Source: Sphingobium sp. SYK-6 (GTDB lineage Bacteria; Pseudomonadota; Alphaproteobacteria; Sphingomonadales; Sphingomonadaceae). Taken from it: 64,000 nucleotides of DNA. The DNA is taken from the NCBI RefSeq assembly GCF_000283515.1, contig NC_015976.1, positions 248,001 to 312,000 on the forward strand, read 5' to 3'. This document shows, one piece after another, positions 8,978 to 18,806 of the stretch. The notes beneath the pieces are model-generated. The model searched no databases and was not told where the DNA came from. It was given only the letters and a program-made list of their open reading frames with translations. Both the position numbers and the translations under genes were made by a program. Numbering within the stretch: the first letter of the stretch is position 1; every line of letters begins with the position of its first letter.

Positions 8978-10567
8978 TCAGGGCTTCCAGCTGCGCGCCA
9001 GTTCGTCAAGCAGGCGGACGCCCCAGGCGGTTGCCCCCTTGGGCGTCACTGCGTCGCCGCGGTCGGTCCAGGCCGTGCCGGCGATGTCGAGATGTGCCCA
9101 GGGCGTGCCTTCCTTCACGAAGGAACCGACGAACCATGCGCCGATGCTGGCCCCCGGGCCATCCCCGCCATGCTTGAGGTCCGCGATGGGCGAGCGCAGA
9201 TCATCGGCGTAGCTGTCATGCAGCGGCAGGCGCCACACCGCCTCGCCCGTGGGCGTGCCGACGGCATCGATCGCCTCGATCAGATCATCATGCCGGCCGA
9301 ACAGCGCGGTATACTCGTCGTCCAGTGCCCGCACCGCGGCACCGGTGAGTGTCGCGATGGTGATGACCGCGGCAGGCTTGTACCTGTCGACCACATATTC
9401 GATGCCGTCGGCCAGCACCATCCGCCCCTCGGCATCCGTGCTGATGATCTCGACGGTCTTGCCGCTCATCGTGCGCACGACGTCGCCGGGCCGCTGGGCA
9501 TTGCCGCCGGGCATGTTCTCGGCCAGCGCGGCCACCGCCACGACGTTGACCGGCGCCTTCGCCTTTGCCAGCGACAGGACAGTGGCGACGGCAGTGGCAG
9601 CGCCGGACATGTCCGTCTTCATCCGCCCCATGCCCGCCCCGGGCTTGAGGCTGATGCCGCCGCTGTCGAACGTGATGCCCTTGCCGACGATGGCGAGCGG
9701 CGCGGCCGGCGCACCGGCACCCTTGTAGCTTACCACCATCATGCGGGGCGGTCGCGTCGAGCCCTGCCCCACGCCGAGAATGGACCCCATGCCCAGCTTG
9801 CGCATCGCCGGCTCGTCCAGCACCTCGATGCTGACGCCGGGCACGCCGGCCAGGGCGGTGCGCGTCCGCTCTACGAAGGATTCGGGATAGATCACATTGG
9901 CCGGCTCCGTCGCGAGGTCGCGCGAGAGCGTGACAGCCTCGGCCTGCGCGGCGAGGCGGTCACGCCACAGCGTGCCCATCGCTTCCGCATCGGCACTCAC
10001 GAACGTCACCGGATCGACCGGGGGTGCCTTGCGATCGCTCTTGTATCGGTCGAACCGATACTGGCCAAGCGCATAGCCGAGCGCGAATTCGGCCGTCTGC
10101 GCAGCCGCGCCGAGACCAGTCGGTACGGCGAAGACCACCGGCTGCTTCTCGCTCACCAGCGCCTGCGCGGCACGGCCGCCGGCATCCCGCAAGGCGGCAC
10201 GAAGCGCTTCGTCCTGCGGCAGCGGGCCCGTGCCCACCAGCAGGATCTGCGCCCAGCCACCAATCCCGCGCAGCGCCAGCGTCTCCTTCTTCCCGCCCTT
10301 GAAGCCGGCATCTCCGATCGCACGGGTCACGGCAGCGCGGCTGGCCTCATCGAGCGTTACGCCGGACAGCGCGGGCAGCGCGGTGCCGCTCATAGGCACC
10401 ACCAAGGCGCCCTGCGCACTGGCCTGCGTTGCGAAGCGGAAGGGGCGCGGGTCGCTGTTCGGGACGGTGCTCGGCGGCACGGCGGTCCCGACCACGGCCT
10501 GCGCGGCAAGCGGCGCGGACGCGAAAGCAGCAAATGAAAGGGCAAGAGAAGCGACGACTGGGCGCAC
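8978..10567 (-). CDS. Exported leucyl aminopeptidase family (M17) peptidase
   Basis: 529 residues. M17 enzymes remove N-terminal residues using two metal ions. The catalytic set is intact: VGKGITFDSGG (Lys296, Asp301), KTDMSG (Asp319) and the signature STDAEGRM (Asp378, Glu380, Arg382), where the usual first Asn is Ser. Unlike the cytoplasmic PepA, this protein begins with a signal peptide (MRPVVASLALSFAAFASAPLAAQA), so it should act in the periplasm. It is divergent from a predicted periplasmic M16 peptidase gene, with about 195 bases between them, suggesting joint control of peptide breakdown; that is inference. The N-terminal third is divergent, as is usual for the M17 regulatory domain. 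Confidence 0.9.
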   Translation of the reverse strand: MRPVVASLALSFAAFASAPLAAQAVVGTAVPPSTVPNSDPRPFRFATQASAQGALVVPMSGTALPALSGVTLDEASRAAVTRAIGDAGFKGGKKETLALRGIGGWAQILLVGTGPLPQDEALRAALRDAGGRAAQALVSEKQPVVFAVPTGLGAAAQTAEFALGYALGQYRFDRYKSDRKAPPVDPVTFVSADAEAMGTLWRDRLAAQAEAVTLSRDLATEPANVIYPESFVERTRTALAGVPGVSIEVLDEPAMRKLGMGSILGVGQGSTRPPRMMVVSYKGAGAPAAPLAIVGKGITFDSGGISLKPGAGMGRMKTDMSGAATAVATVLSLAKAKAPVNVVAVAALAENMPGGNAQRPGDVVRTMSGKTVEIISTDAEGRMVLADGIEYVVDRYKPAAVITIATLTGAAVRALDDEYTALFGRHDDLIEAIDAVGTPTGEAVWRLPLHDSYADDLRSPIADLKHGGDGPGASIGAWFVGSFVKEGTPWAHLDIAGTAWTDRGDAVTPKGATAWGVRLLDELARSWKP

Positions 10568-10761
10568 GAGTGTATGTCTCCTCTGAAGGCAGGATCGGAT
10601 CTTTGCGCCCGAAGGCGTGTCCTTGGAGCCAGACTAGGCCGGAAAATGATCCTGTCCAGACAGCAGACGCATTGCACGGCCGCGCCACGCGGCTATGGTC
10701 CCGCCATCCTGAGGCGCCGCCGTGGCACGGCCGGCCGCCCGCCCTGCTCCTGGAGTTCCGC

Positions 10762-13623
10762 ATGGCTCTGATTTTCCCAAAGCGCTCCCTCTCCTTCTTC
10801 TCCGGCGTCTGCAGCGCGGCGCTCATCCTGTCGCTGGGCACTGCGACCCCGGTCTGGGCGCAGGGCAGTCCCGCAGCCGCAGTGAAACCCGCGCCGCTGA
10901 CCGACCTCGTCCGGCAAGTCGACATTCCCTATGAGATGTTCACGCTGAAGAATGGCCTGCGCGTGATCGTCCATACCGATCGGAAAGCGCCGGTGGTCGG
11001 CGTCACCGTCTATTATCGCGTGGGCTCCAAGAACGAGCCCGAGGGCAAGACCGGCTTTGCCCATCTTTTCGAGCATCTGATGTTCGGGGGATCGGAGAAT
11101 GTGCCGACGCCCGACGAGACGCTGATGGGCGCGGGCGCGAGCGGGCTGAACGGCTCCACCTGGTTCGATCGCACCAATTATGTCGAGACGATGCCCACCG
11201 GCGCGCTCGACCTCGCCCTGTTCGCCGAGGCGGACCGCATGGGCCATCTGCTGGGCGCGGTCACGCAGGCCAAGCTCGACGCGCAGCGCGCCGTGGTCCA
11301 GAATGAGAAGCGTCAGGGCGACAACCAGCCTTACGGCCTCGTCGAATATGCGCAGCTCGCCGCCCTGCTGCCGAAGGGTCACCCTTATGCCCACTCCACC
11401 ATCGGCTCGATGGCCGATCTGGACAGTGCCAGCCTGGAAGACGTGAAGACCTGGTTCCGGGACAATTACGGACCGAACAACGCGATTCTCGTGCTCGCTG
11501 GCGATATCGACCTGCAGACGGCGCGGGAGAAGGCGGAGAAATATTTCGGCGCCATTCCCGCCGGTCCGGTCGTGAAGCCGGTCGTCTCCCCGGTGCCGAC
11601 GCTGCCGGCGCGCATCGATCAGGTGATGAAGGATCGCGTCGCGACCACCCGGCTCCACCGCATGTGGGTGACGCCGGGGCGCAACGACAAGGATTCCTCG
11701 CTGCTCGCAGTAGGCGCGGCCGTGCTCGGCGGGCTCTCCAGCTCGCGGCTCGACAACGAGCTGGTGCGCAAGGAACAGGTCGCGGTCGGCGTGACGGCGA
11801 GCCTGCAGCAATTCGAGCAGATCGGCTTCGTTGAAGTGACGGCTGACGTGAAGCCTGGCGTGGACCCCGAGCTGGTCTCGCGCCGGCTGGACGAGATCAT
11901 CGCCGATTATGTGAAGACCGGCCCGTCCGCCGACGAAGTGACGCGCGTCGCGACCCGGCAGGTTTCAGCGGAAATCGCAGCGCTGGAAGTGGTCGGCGGC
12001 TTTGGGGGCAAGGCGACGACCCTTGCCGAGGGGCTGCTTTATGCGGGGGATCCGGGCCAGTACAAGAAGGACCTCGCCGCTATCGCCTCCGCCACGCCCA
12101 AGGGCGTGACCGCCGCGATGCAGCGCTGGCTGACGCGCCCGGTCTACGCGCTCAAGGTCGAACCGGGCGAGCGCGAGGCCTATGAGGAAGCCGCGGTGAG
12201 CGCGCCGGGCGAAGCGGCTGCGCAGGAAACCGCGCCTGCCGCCGCGCCGAAGCTGGCACTGCCGGACGTGACGTCGAGCCCGGCGCTCGATTTTCCCGAT
12301 GTCGAGACCGCGACGCTCGCCAATGGCATCAAGGTCCACCTCGCCCGCCGCGCGACGGTGCCTGCCGTGCGGATCGCCGTCAGCTTCGACGCCGGCATCG
12401 CGAGCGACCGCAAGGACCGGCTGGGCCTGAGCGCGCTGATGCTGAGCCTGCTCGACGAAGGCACGACCACGCGCTCGACGATCCAGATCGCCGAGGAGCA
12501 GGAACGGCTGGGCGCCAGCATCTCGACCGGCCAGAGCATGGACCGCACGTCCGTCTCTCTCTTCGCGCTCAAGGCCAATCTCGCGCCCTCGCTTGACCTG
12601 CTGGACGACGTGGTGCGCAATCCCGCCTTCGCTCCGGGCGAGGTCGAACGCCTGCGCGCGACTCAGCTCGCCGGCATCGCCGCGGAAAAAACGCAGCCCC
12701 AGGGACTGGCGAGCCGCGCCATCTTCCCGCTGCTTTATGGCAGCGAGCATCCTTATGGCAGCTCGGCCAGCGGCCGTGGTGACGAAGCCAGCGTGAAGGC
12801 CATCACTCGCGAGGATCTCCTGCGCTATCACAGCTCCTGGATGGTGCCCGGCAAGGCACAGATCTTCGTGGCGGGCGACATCACCATGGCGGAGATCAAG
12901 CCTCTGCTCGATGCCCGGTTCGGAAGCTGGCCGCAGAATCGCATGGCCTCGCCCACCAAGGACTTCGCCGTGACGATTCCGGACCCCAAGCCCGGCGTTT
13001 ATCTGATCGACCGGCCGCAATCGCCTCAATCGATGATCCTGGGCGGCGTGGTCACGAGCGCGAAGGGCAGCGACGACCTGCTGGCCTTCAGCACGGCCAA
13101 TGTCATCCTGGGCGATGATTTCCTGTCGCGGCTCAATACCGACATCCGCGAAGTGAAGGGCTGGTCCTATGGCGTGCGCGCCTATCTCACGCCGCGCGTG
13201 GAGCGCAGCCCCTATATCGTCGCGGCGCCGGTGCAGGCGGACAAGACGGGGCCTGCCATCGCCGCCATGCGGGACGATATCGCGCAGTTCGTGGGCGCCA
13301 GGGGCGTGACGCCGCAGGAGTTCCGCCGCGTCATCAGCGGGGAGATCGCCAAGTTGCCGGCGCGCTTCGAGACCACGGGCGCGGTGCTTGGCCAGATGCA
13401 GGCGGACGCGCTGTTCGGCCGGCCGTTCACTTATGTGGAGACGCTGGGCCAGCGTTATGCCGCGCTGACGCCGGAGGAGCTGGACAAGGCAGCCCACACC
13501 CTGATCGATCCCGCCCGGCTGAGCTGGGTCGTGGTCGGTGACAAGGCGAAGATCAAGGACCAGCTCGATGCGCTCGGCATGCCCGTGACGGAGATTGACT
13601 CGGACTCGCCGGCTGCTCAATAG
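10762..13623 (+). CDS. Exported M16 family zinc peptidase (tandem-domain, pitrilysin-like)
   Basis: 953 residues in two M16 halves. The signal sequence is followed by VWAQG, with cleavage expected after WAQ. The first half has the inverse zinc motif HLFEH (His101, Glu104, His105) and downstream acidic residues; the second half, starting near residue 510, lacks HxxEH and should be structural, as in other two-domain M16 peptidases. The ATG at 10762 is preferred because GGAG lies 6 bases upstream and the signal peptide starts there; the frame stays open for over 300 bases upstream without a credible protein. A periplasmic role in degrading peptides is inferred from the signal peptide and the divergent M17 gene. 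Confidence 0.92.
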   Translation: MALIFPKRSLSFFSGVCSAALILSLGTATPVWAQGSPAAAVKPAPLTDLVRQVDIPYEMFTLKNGLRVIVHTDRKAPVVGVTVYYRVGSKNEPEGKTGFAHLFEHLMFGGSENVPTPDETLMGAGASGLNGSTWFDRTNYVETMPTGALDLALFAEADRMGHLLGAVTQAKLDAQRAVVQNEKRQGDNQPYGLVEYAQLAALLPKGHPYAHSTIGSMADLDSASLEDVKTWFRDNYGPNNAILVLAGDIDLQTAREKAEKYFGAIPAGPVVKPVVSPVPTLPARIDQVMKDRVATTRLHRMWVTPGRNDKDSSLLAVGAAVLGGLSSSRLDNELVRKEQVAVGVTASLQQFEQIGFVEVTADVKPGVDPELVSRRLDEIIADYVKTGPSADEVTRVATRQVSAEIAALEVVGGFGGKATTLAEGLLYAGDPGQYKKDLAAIASATPKGVTAAMQRWLTRPVYALKVEPGEREAYEEAAVSAPGEAAAQETAPAAAPKLALPDVTSSPALDFPDVETATLANGIKVHLARRATVPAVRIAVSFDAGIASDRKDRLGLSALMLSLLDEGTTTRSTIQIAEEQERLGASISTGQSMDRTSVSLFALKANLAPSLDLLDDVVRNPAFAPGEVERLRATQLAGIAAEKTQPQGLASRAIFPLLYGSEHPYGSSASGRGDEASVKAITREDLLRYHSSWMVPGKAQIFVAGDITMAEIKPLLDARFGSWPQNRMASPTKDFAVTIPDPKPGVYLIDRPQSPQSMILGGVVTSAKGSDDLLAFSTANVILGDDFLSRLNTDIREVKGWSYGVRAYLTPRVERSPYIVAAPVQADKTGPAIAAMRDDIAQFVGARGVTPQEFRRVISGEIAKLPARFETTGAVLGQMQADALFGRPFTYVETLGQRYAALTPEELDKAAHTLIDPARLSWVVVGDKAKIKDQLDALGMPVTEIDSDSPAAQ

Positions 13624-13650
13624 CCCGGCCATGCTATGAAGGAGACAGCC

Positions 13651-13953
13651 ATGACCAAGGTCGACGGCGCCTATGACTGCATCACGAAGACGCCGATGGG
13701 CGAGCAGCCCAGTGTCTTCACGATCGTGACGGACGGGGACAGGTTCAACGGCACGAACGCCGGGCCGCTCGGTTCGCTCGACGTGAAGGACGGCAAGGTG
13801 GACGGCAATCGCCTGAGCTGGACGATGGAAATGACCATGCCCATGCCGATGACGCTGAAATGCGAGGCGGTGGTGAACGAGGGCACGATCACCGGCACGA
13901 TCGATGCCGGCGCCTTCGGCACGCTCACCATGTCTGGCACGCGGCGCGGCTGA
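13651..13953 (+). CDS. Conserved-looking small protein of unknown function
   Basis: 100 residues, no signal peptide or membrane segment. The composition suggests a small beta-barrel: repeated G/D-rich turns such as TDGDRFNGTNAGPLGS, DVKDGKVDGNRLSW and GTITGTIDAGAFGTLTMSGTR. An AAGGAG lies 6 bases before the ATG at 13651; the in-frame ATG at 13636 overlaps that site and is less likely. It follows the M16 gene by 27 bases and may be cotranscribed. A GC-rich hairpin follows its stop. I do not recognise a named family. Confidence 0.7.
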   Translation: MTKVDGAYDCITKTPMGEQPSVFTIVTDGDRFNGTNAGPLGSLDVKDGKVDGNRLSWTMEMTMPMPMTLKCEAVVNEGTITGTIDAGAFGTLTMSGTRRG

Positions 13954-13961
13954 ACCGGAAC

Positions 13962-13983
13962 GGGGGGCGGCCTCCTGCCCCCC
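13962..13983 (+). terminator. GC-rich hairpin after the small protein gene
   Basis: GGGGGGC (13962-13968) pairs with GCCCCCC (13977-13983) across an 8-base loop, 8 bases after the stop codon. Only two T follow, so it is a weak intrinsic terminator or an RNA-stability element. Confidence 0.45.
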
Positions 13984-14036
13984 TTCTGCACGGCGCAGGA
14001 TGCCCGATGGCAATCATCGGGCACTCGGGAACGGAC

Positions 14037-14486
14037 ATGCGGAATGAGCGGCATTATGTCGTTGGCGCCATCACGGCGTTCCTGAACCGCACCGGCAGCG
14101 GTCAGGACTGGGGCGACTTCACCTCATCGCCGCTTCGCGATGCGGAGCTGGACCGCATCCGGCAATGCGCCGGCGCCATCGACCTGCCGCTCGATGCCGA
14201 GGGCGAAGCCGCCTTGCGCGCCCTGCTCCAGCAAGCCGACCTCGTCAGCGTCTATGATGGTCCGGTTCCGTGGCGCCTGTCCGCCGGGGGTTTCGCGGGG
14301 CTCCTGCTGGGCGCCATCCTCTGGTGGTTCCACCATCTTCCCGGCGCGGGACTCTTTCACGATCTCCATCTGCTGGTGGTTCCGGCGGCACTGGGTGCTT
14401 TCCTCGTGGCCTTGCGCAACAGCCGGATGAAGGTCGGCGCGCATGACCCGCGGATCGTTGCCCAGAACAGGCGCGGTCGGGTCTGA
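14037..14486 (+). CDS. Small membrane protein of unknown function
   Basis: About 150 residues: a soluble N-terminal part (MRNERHYVVGAITAFLNRTG...) then two hydrophobic segments, GFAGLLLGAILWWFHHL and LHLLVVPAALGAFLVAL, joined by a short Gly/His-rich turn, and a basic tail. This predicts an inner-membrane hairpin with both ends cytoplasmic. The start at 14037 has GGGA 6 bases upstream; ATG 14007 is also possible. No family recognised. Coding is supported by length and composition only. Confidence 0.55.
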   Translation: MRNERHYVVGAITAFLNRTGSGQDWGDFTSSPLRDAELDRIRQCAGAIDLPLDAEGEAALRALLQQADLVSVYDGPVPWRLSAGGFAGLLLGAILWWFHHLPGAGLFHDLHLLVVPAALGAFLVALRNSRMKVGAHDPRIVAQNRRGRV

Positions 14487-14607
14487 CGAGCCCGGGCGCT
14501 GCCTGGAAACGGCCGGACTTGCCGACTGCGCCCACGACACTTGCGCAATGCCCTGCTTCGCGCCTCAGCGCTTCCCCCCTCCTCCAAGCGCGGAAGCCGG
14601 ACACGAA

Positions 14608-14637
14608 AAAGGGCGGTCGCAGTGACGACCGCCCTTT
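14608..14637 (-). terminator. Rho-independent terminator of the tol-pal operon
   Basis: A 12-bp perfect stem (14608-14619 with 14626-14637) and 6-base loop. On the minus strand it is followed by five T, and it begins 20 bases after the pal stop. Confidence 0.88.
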
Positions 14638-14657
14638 CCATGTGATCGATGGCTGCT

Positions 14658-15170
14658 TCAGTCGACCGTGACGGTGACCGCGCGGCGATTCTGGGCCCAG
14701 CTGGCTTCGTCCGATCCCAGCGCCACCGGGCGCTCCTTGCCATAGCTGATGGTCGTGATCCGGCCGGCGTCGATGCCCAGGGCCGCCAGATAATTCTTGG
14801 CGGCGTTGGCGCGGCGCTCGCCCAGAGCGAGGTTATATTCGCGCGTGCCGCGCTCGTCGCAATGGCCTTCCACCGTGATGCGCTTATTGGGATAACGCAT
14901 CAGCCATTCGGCCTGGCTGCGCAGCACGGCGCGATCTTCGTCATCGATATCGCTCTTGTCGGTATCGAAGAGGATGGTGTCCGACGTGACGCTCGCGATG
15001 AAGTCCGCCTGGCTGCCGGCAACGGGGCCGGACGGCGGGGGCGGCGGGGTCGGTGTCGTCGGAGCCGTATCGGCTGGCGGCGGCGGAATGTCTTCGGGCG
15101 CTTTCTTGGAGCAGGCCGATAGTGCCAGCGCGGCACTGGAAACAAGTAGCATCACAGATGTCGTACGCAT
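14658..15170 (-). CDS. pal: Peptidoglycan-associated lipoprotein Pal
   Basis: Outer-membrane lipoprotein that binds peptidoglycan and TolB, holding the envelope together during division. 170 residues: lipobox LSAC with Cys20, a Pro/Thr-rich linker, then an OmpA-like domain with the diagnostic VEGHCDERGTREYNLALGERRA peptidoglycan-binding region (read in two parts around residues 105-127). The start MRTTSVMLL at 15170 has AGGAGA close upstream; the frame extends upstream without a better start. Last gene of the tol operon, followed directly by a strong terminator. Confidence 0.97.
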   Translation of the reverse strand: MRTTSVMLLVSSAALALSACSKKAPEDIPPPPADTAPTTPTPPPPPSGPVAGSQADFIASVTSDTILFDTDKSDIDDEDRAVLRSQAEWLMRYPNKRITVEGHCDERGTREYNLALGERRANAAKNYLAALGIDAGRITTISYGKERPVALGSDEASWAQNRRAVTVTVD

Positions 15171-15276
15171 GGGTCTTCTCCTATTGTCCTCGCTCAAAGG
15201 GGTAACCGTTCATCGCATGCTCGGGGCGTTTGGCCGACAAGTCAACCACCAAACGTCATGAATTCGTTCCAAAATC

Positions 15277-16620
15277 TCATTGCAACAGGGGACCCCAGGC
15301 CGGGTCGGAACCATCTACCGGCGTCTGGATCTGCCGCAGGTTCACCCCGGTCAGGTCCACTTGCCAGATCGACGAGCGGCCGCCACGCCCCTGGCTGGTG
15401 CGGAAGAACTGCAGCACCCGGCCGTTGGGGGACCAGGTCGGCGCCTCGTCCTGCCAGCCATTGGTCAGCAGGCGCTCGTTGCCGCCGCTCGGGCTCATCA
15501 CGCCGATGCGGAAATTGCCCGCGATCTTGGTGAAGGCGATGAGGTCCCCGCGCGGGCTCCACTCGGGCGTGGCATAGCGACCGCCGCCGAAGCTGATGCG
15601 GCGCTGGTCCGAACCATCAGCATTCATCACATAGATCTGCTGCCCGCCTGAACGATCGCTCTCGAACACGATGCGCGCGCCGTCTGGCGAGAAGGAGCCG
15701 CCGACATTGATGCCTGGCGTGTTGGTCAGCCGGACCGGCCGCCCGCCATTCACCCCGATCTTGTAGATGTCGGTATTGCCGCCACTTGCCATCGAATAGA
15801 GCAGCGTGCGGCCATCCGGCGACCAGCGTGGGGCGAAAACTGCGTTGTTCGTTTCGAGGATGGCGCGCTGGCGTCCCTGATCCACATCGTAGATGTAGAT
15901 GCGGACGGTCTTCCCGACATAGCTCACATAAGCGATCGACTTGTAGTCGGGCGACCAGCGCGGCGTGAGCGCGAGGCTCTGGCCATTGGTGATGAAGCGG
16001 TGATTCGCGCCGTCGCTGTCCATGATCGCGAGGCGCTTGACCCTGTTATCCTTGGGGCCTGTCTCCGCGATATAGGCGATGCGGCTGTCGAAGAAGGGGC
16101 TTTCGCCGGTGAGGCGGGAGTAGATGAGGTCCGCGCAGCGGTGCGCGGCGCGGCGCCAGTCGCGCGGCGCGACGACATAGCCCTGCCGCGTCAGTTCGCT
16201 CTTGAGCGCGACGTCGAAAAGATAGCAGCCCACGGTGATCTGCGAGTCCCCGCCGGCCGACCGCACGAAACCCTGCACCAGCGCCTCCGCGTTCATGGCG
16301 GACCAACGCTCGAACTCGGGATTGGTGACAGCCGCGATCGAGGGGCGCGGCATGCCATCCGGCCCGAGCGGCGTGAACAGGCCGCTGTTGCGCAGGTCAT
16401 TGGCAATGACTTCGGCGATTTTCTGCCCGAGCAGCTCGGTCGAACCGGCTGGCGTCTCGACATTCTGCTGCGCCGGCATGGGCGGAATCGCGATGCGCAG
16501 ATCATTCTCGATCTGGCCGGTCACGTCCACGCTGAGCTGCGCGGCGGCAGGCGCAGTGACGAGAACGGTGGCGAAAAGACACATGGCGCCGCGCAGGCGC
16601 GGAAGAATGGACAAGGTCAT
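15277..16620 (-). CDS. tolB: Tol-Pal system beta-propeller protein TolB
   Basis: Periplasmic protein linking TolA to Pal. 447 residues: signal peptide ending APAAAQ, an N-terminal alpha/beta domain, then WD40-like propeller blades with repeated SPDG/W-S-PDG elements (TPRWSPDYKSIAYVS, APRWSPDGRTLLYS, SFSPDGARIVFESD, TPEWSPRGDLIAFT, APTWSPNGRVLQF). Its ATG overlaps the tolA stop by four bases (ATGA), implying translational coupling. Spacing to pal is 106 bases. Confidence 0.97.
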   Translation of the reverse strand: MTLSILPRLRGAMCLFATVLVTAPAAAQLSVDVTGQIENDLRIAIPPMPAQQNVETPAGSTELLGQKIAEVIANDLRNSGLFTPLGPDGMPRPSIAAVTNPEFERWSAMNAEALVQGFVRSAGGDSQITVGCYLFDVALKSELTRQGYVVAPRDWRRAAHRCADLIYSRLTGESPFFDSRIAYIAETGPKDNRVKRLAIMDSDGANHRFITNGQSLALTPRWSPDYKSIAYVSYVGKTVRIYIYDVDQGRQRAILETNNAVFAPRWSPDGRTLLYSMASGGNTDIYKIGVNGGRPVRLTNTPGINVGGSFSPDGARIVFESDRSGGQQIYVMNADGSDQRRISFGGGRYATPEWSPRGDLIAFTKIAGNFRIGVMSPSGGNERLLTNGWQDEAPTWSPNGRVLQFFRTSQGRGGRSSIWQVDLTGVNLRQIQTPVDGSDPAWGPLLQ

Positions 16621-17486
16621 TGGGACAGTCTCGCGTCAAATCTGAGGGGCTGGAGCCATTTCCACTGGTCGTAATATTCCGGCGGCAGGTTACGGAACGG
16701 CGACGCGCGCATCACGGCCTGGATGGCACGCTCGGCATGCAGGTCTGCCTGAGCACGATTGCTGGCGGTGATGCCTTGCTGGCCCACCACTTCGATCCGT
16801 CCCACGACCGCGCCGTTCCGGTCGAGATGGACGCTGAGCAACGTCACGAGCCGATCGGCATCGGCACCGGAAGGCGGGCGCCAATGGGGCTTGATCTGCC
16901 GGTTGATCTCCGCATTGAGCGCGCGCGCGGCCACCGCGCCCATCGGCGCGGCCGATCCGCTGGTGGCAGGCGCATTGCGGGATGGCGGCGCATCACTCTC
17001 CAGTCCCTTGAGGAAATCGCTGCCAAGGCGCGAAGCGCGCTGAGGCCGGGGCTTTTCCTGCGGCTTGGCCTCCGCCTTCGCTGGTGCGGGCTTCTGCTGT
17101 TCCTTCGGCGTGGCCTTGGGCGGTGTCGGCCGGGGCGTCTCGCGCGGCTTGGGCGGTGCGGGCTGCGTGGCGCTAGGCCGCTCCGGCGCGGCAGGCCGCG
17201 GCGGGGGAGCGAGCGGCGCCGGCGCCGCTTCCACGGGCTCGGGCGGCGCGGCATCGGGCTCCGTCTCGCCCACTTCGGGCGCAACGGCGCTGGTCGCGGT
17301 CTCCGCCGCGGGCTCGGTGGTCCGACTTTCGAGGGCAATGCTGTCCGCGAGCGAGACGTCGATCGTCGCGGGCGGCGGGGGCAGAGTCACGCTGGTCGTG
17401 AGCAGGCCGAGCGACAGCGCGCCGAACAGCAGGACATGGCCTGCCGTCGACACCCCCAGTCCGAGACGTTCGCTCCGGTCCATCAT
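16617..17486 (-). CDS. tolA: TolA-like energy transducer
   Basis: 289 residues. A short cytoplasmic start, one transmembrane helix (STAGHVLLFGALSLGLLTTSV), a long Pro/Ala/Lys/Glu-rich periplasmic linker, and a C-terminal TonB/TolA-like domain (LNAEINRQIKPHWRPP ... LSVHLDRNGAVVGRIEV ... AIQAVMRASPFRNLPPEYY). The linker is Pro-rich and much shorter than the helical domain II of the enterobacterial TolA. It transmits proton-motive force from TolQR to TolB-Pal. Seven bases separate it from tolR, and it overlaps tolB. Confidence 0.93.
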   Translation of the reverse strand: MMDRSERLGLGVSTAGHVLLFGALSLGLLTTSVTLPPPPATIDVSLADSIALESRTTEPAAETATSAVAPEVGETEPDAAPPEPVEAAPAPLAPPPRPAAPERPSATQPAPPKPRETPRPTPPKATPKEQQKPAPAKAEAKPQEKPRPQRASRLGSDFLKGLESDAPPSRNAPATSGSAAPMGAVAARALNAEINRQIKPHWRPPSGADADRLVTLLSVHLDRNGAVVGRIEVVGQQGITASNRAQADLHAERAIQAVMRASPFRNLPPEYYDQWKWLQPLRFDARLSQ

Positions 17487-17493
17487 GAACGGC

Positions 17494-17963
<470 letters not shown>

Positions 17964-17964
<1 letters not shown>

Positions 17965-18677
17965 CAGGCTTCAAGCTCCCGGCTGAACGTGGTGTAGAGG
18001 CCGTCCGAAAAACGCTGGAGCCGCGCCTCGAGCCGGTTCACGCCATGGCTGAGCCGGTTGTAGGCGATGACGGCCGGAATGGCCGCGAAGAGGCCGATCG
18101 CGGTCGCGAACAGCGCTTCCGCGATGCCCGGCGCCACCACGGCGAGGCTGGTGTTCTGCTCGCCCGCGATTGCCGTGAAGCTGCGCATGATGCCCCAGAC
18201 GGTACCGAAGAGGCCAACGAAGGGCGCCACCGAGCCGACGGTCGCCAGGATGTTCAGCCGGTCCGAAATCCGGTCGATGGTGCCGGCGAGGGCCGATCCC
18301 ATCGCTGTGGCCAGCCGATCCCGCGTCCCTTCCGCCTGCATGCCCCGCAGGGCAGTGGAGCGCCGCCACTCCCCGATCGCGGCGGACAGCAACTGCGCGC
18401 TCGGCAGATCCTCCTTGCCCCGCTCCTTCACGAAGGCGTCCATGTCCTTGGCCTGCCAGAACGCGCGCTCATACTCCTCGCAGCCCTTGCGCAGGGTCTT
18501 CAGGCGGCCCGAGAAGCTGACGATGATGCTCCAGGTCCACACGCTCGCCGCCAGCAGGCCGAGCATGACGATCTTCACGACGATGTCCGCTTCCATGAAC
18601 AGGGTGAGCGGCGACAGGGTGATCGGACCGGTCGAGGCCGGCGGCAGCGCAGCGGCAAGGAAAGGCGGCAGGGTCAT
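17964..18677 (-). CDS. tolQ: Tol-Pal proton channel subunit TolQ (ExbB/MotA family)
   Basis: 237 residues with three membrane helices: the first around [18 protein letters not shown], then a long cytoplasmic loop, then [24 protein letters not shown] and a third containing [21 protein letters not shown]. The GLFGTVWG and ATAIGLFAA motifs are typical of the MotA/TolQ/ExbB family. ATG 18677 is the first ATG with a Shine-Dalgarno-like GGAGAG, about 12 bases upstream. It forms the proton channel with TolR. 129 bases separate it from ybgC. Confidence 0.97.
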
Positions 18678-18806
18678 GAGCGAATCAATCTCTCCGGGCT
18701 TGTCTGATGCTCTTTTCGAGCGGGGATAGCGGATGAGGCCGAGTGCAAGCGACCGGCCTGGAGGCACGAGTCGCTTGGGCAGCACAAGGTGAACCGCAGA
18801 TGAATC

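Noticed and set aside
11965..14013. 682-codon minus-strand frame opposite the M16 peptidase
   Set aside because: Arg/His-rich, no domain, entirely antisense to a well-supported gene.
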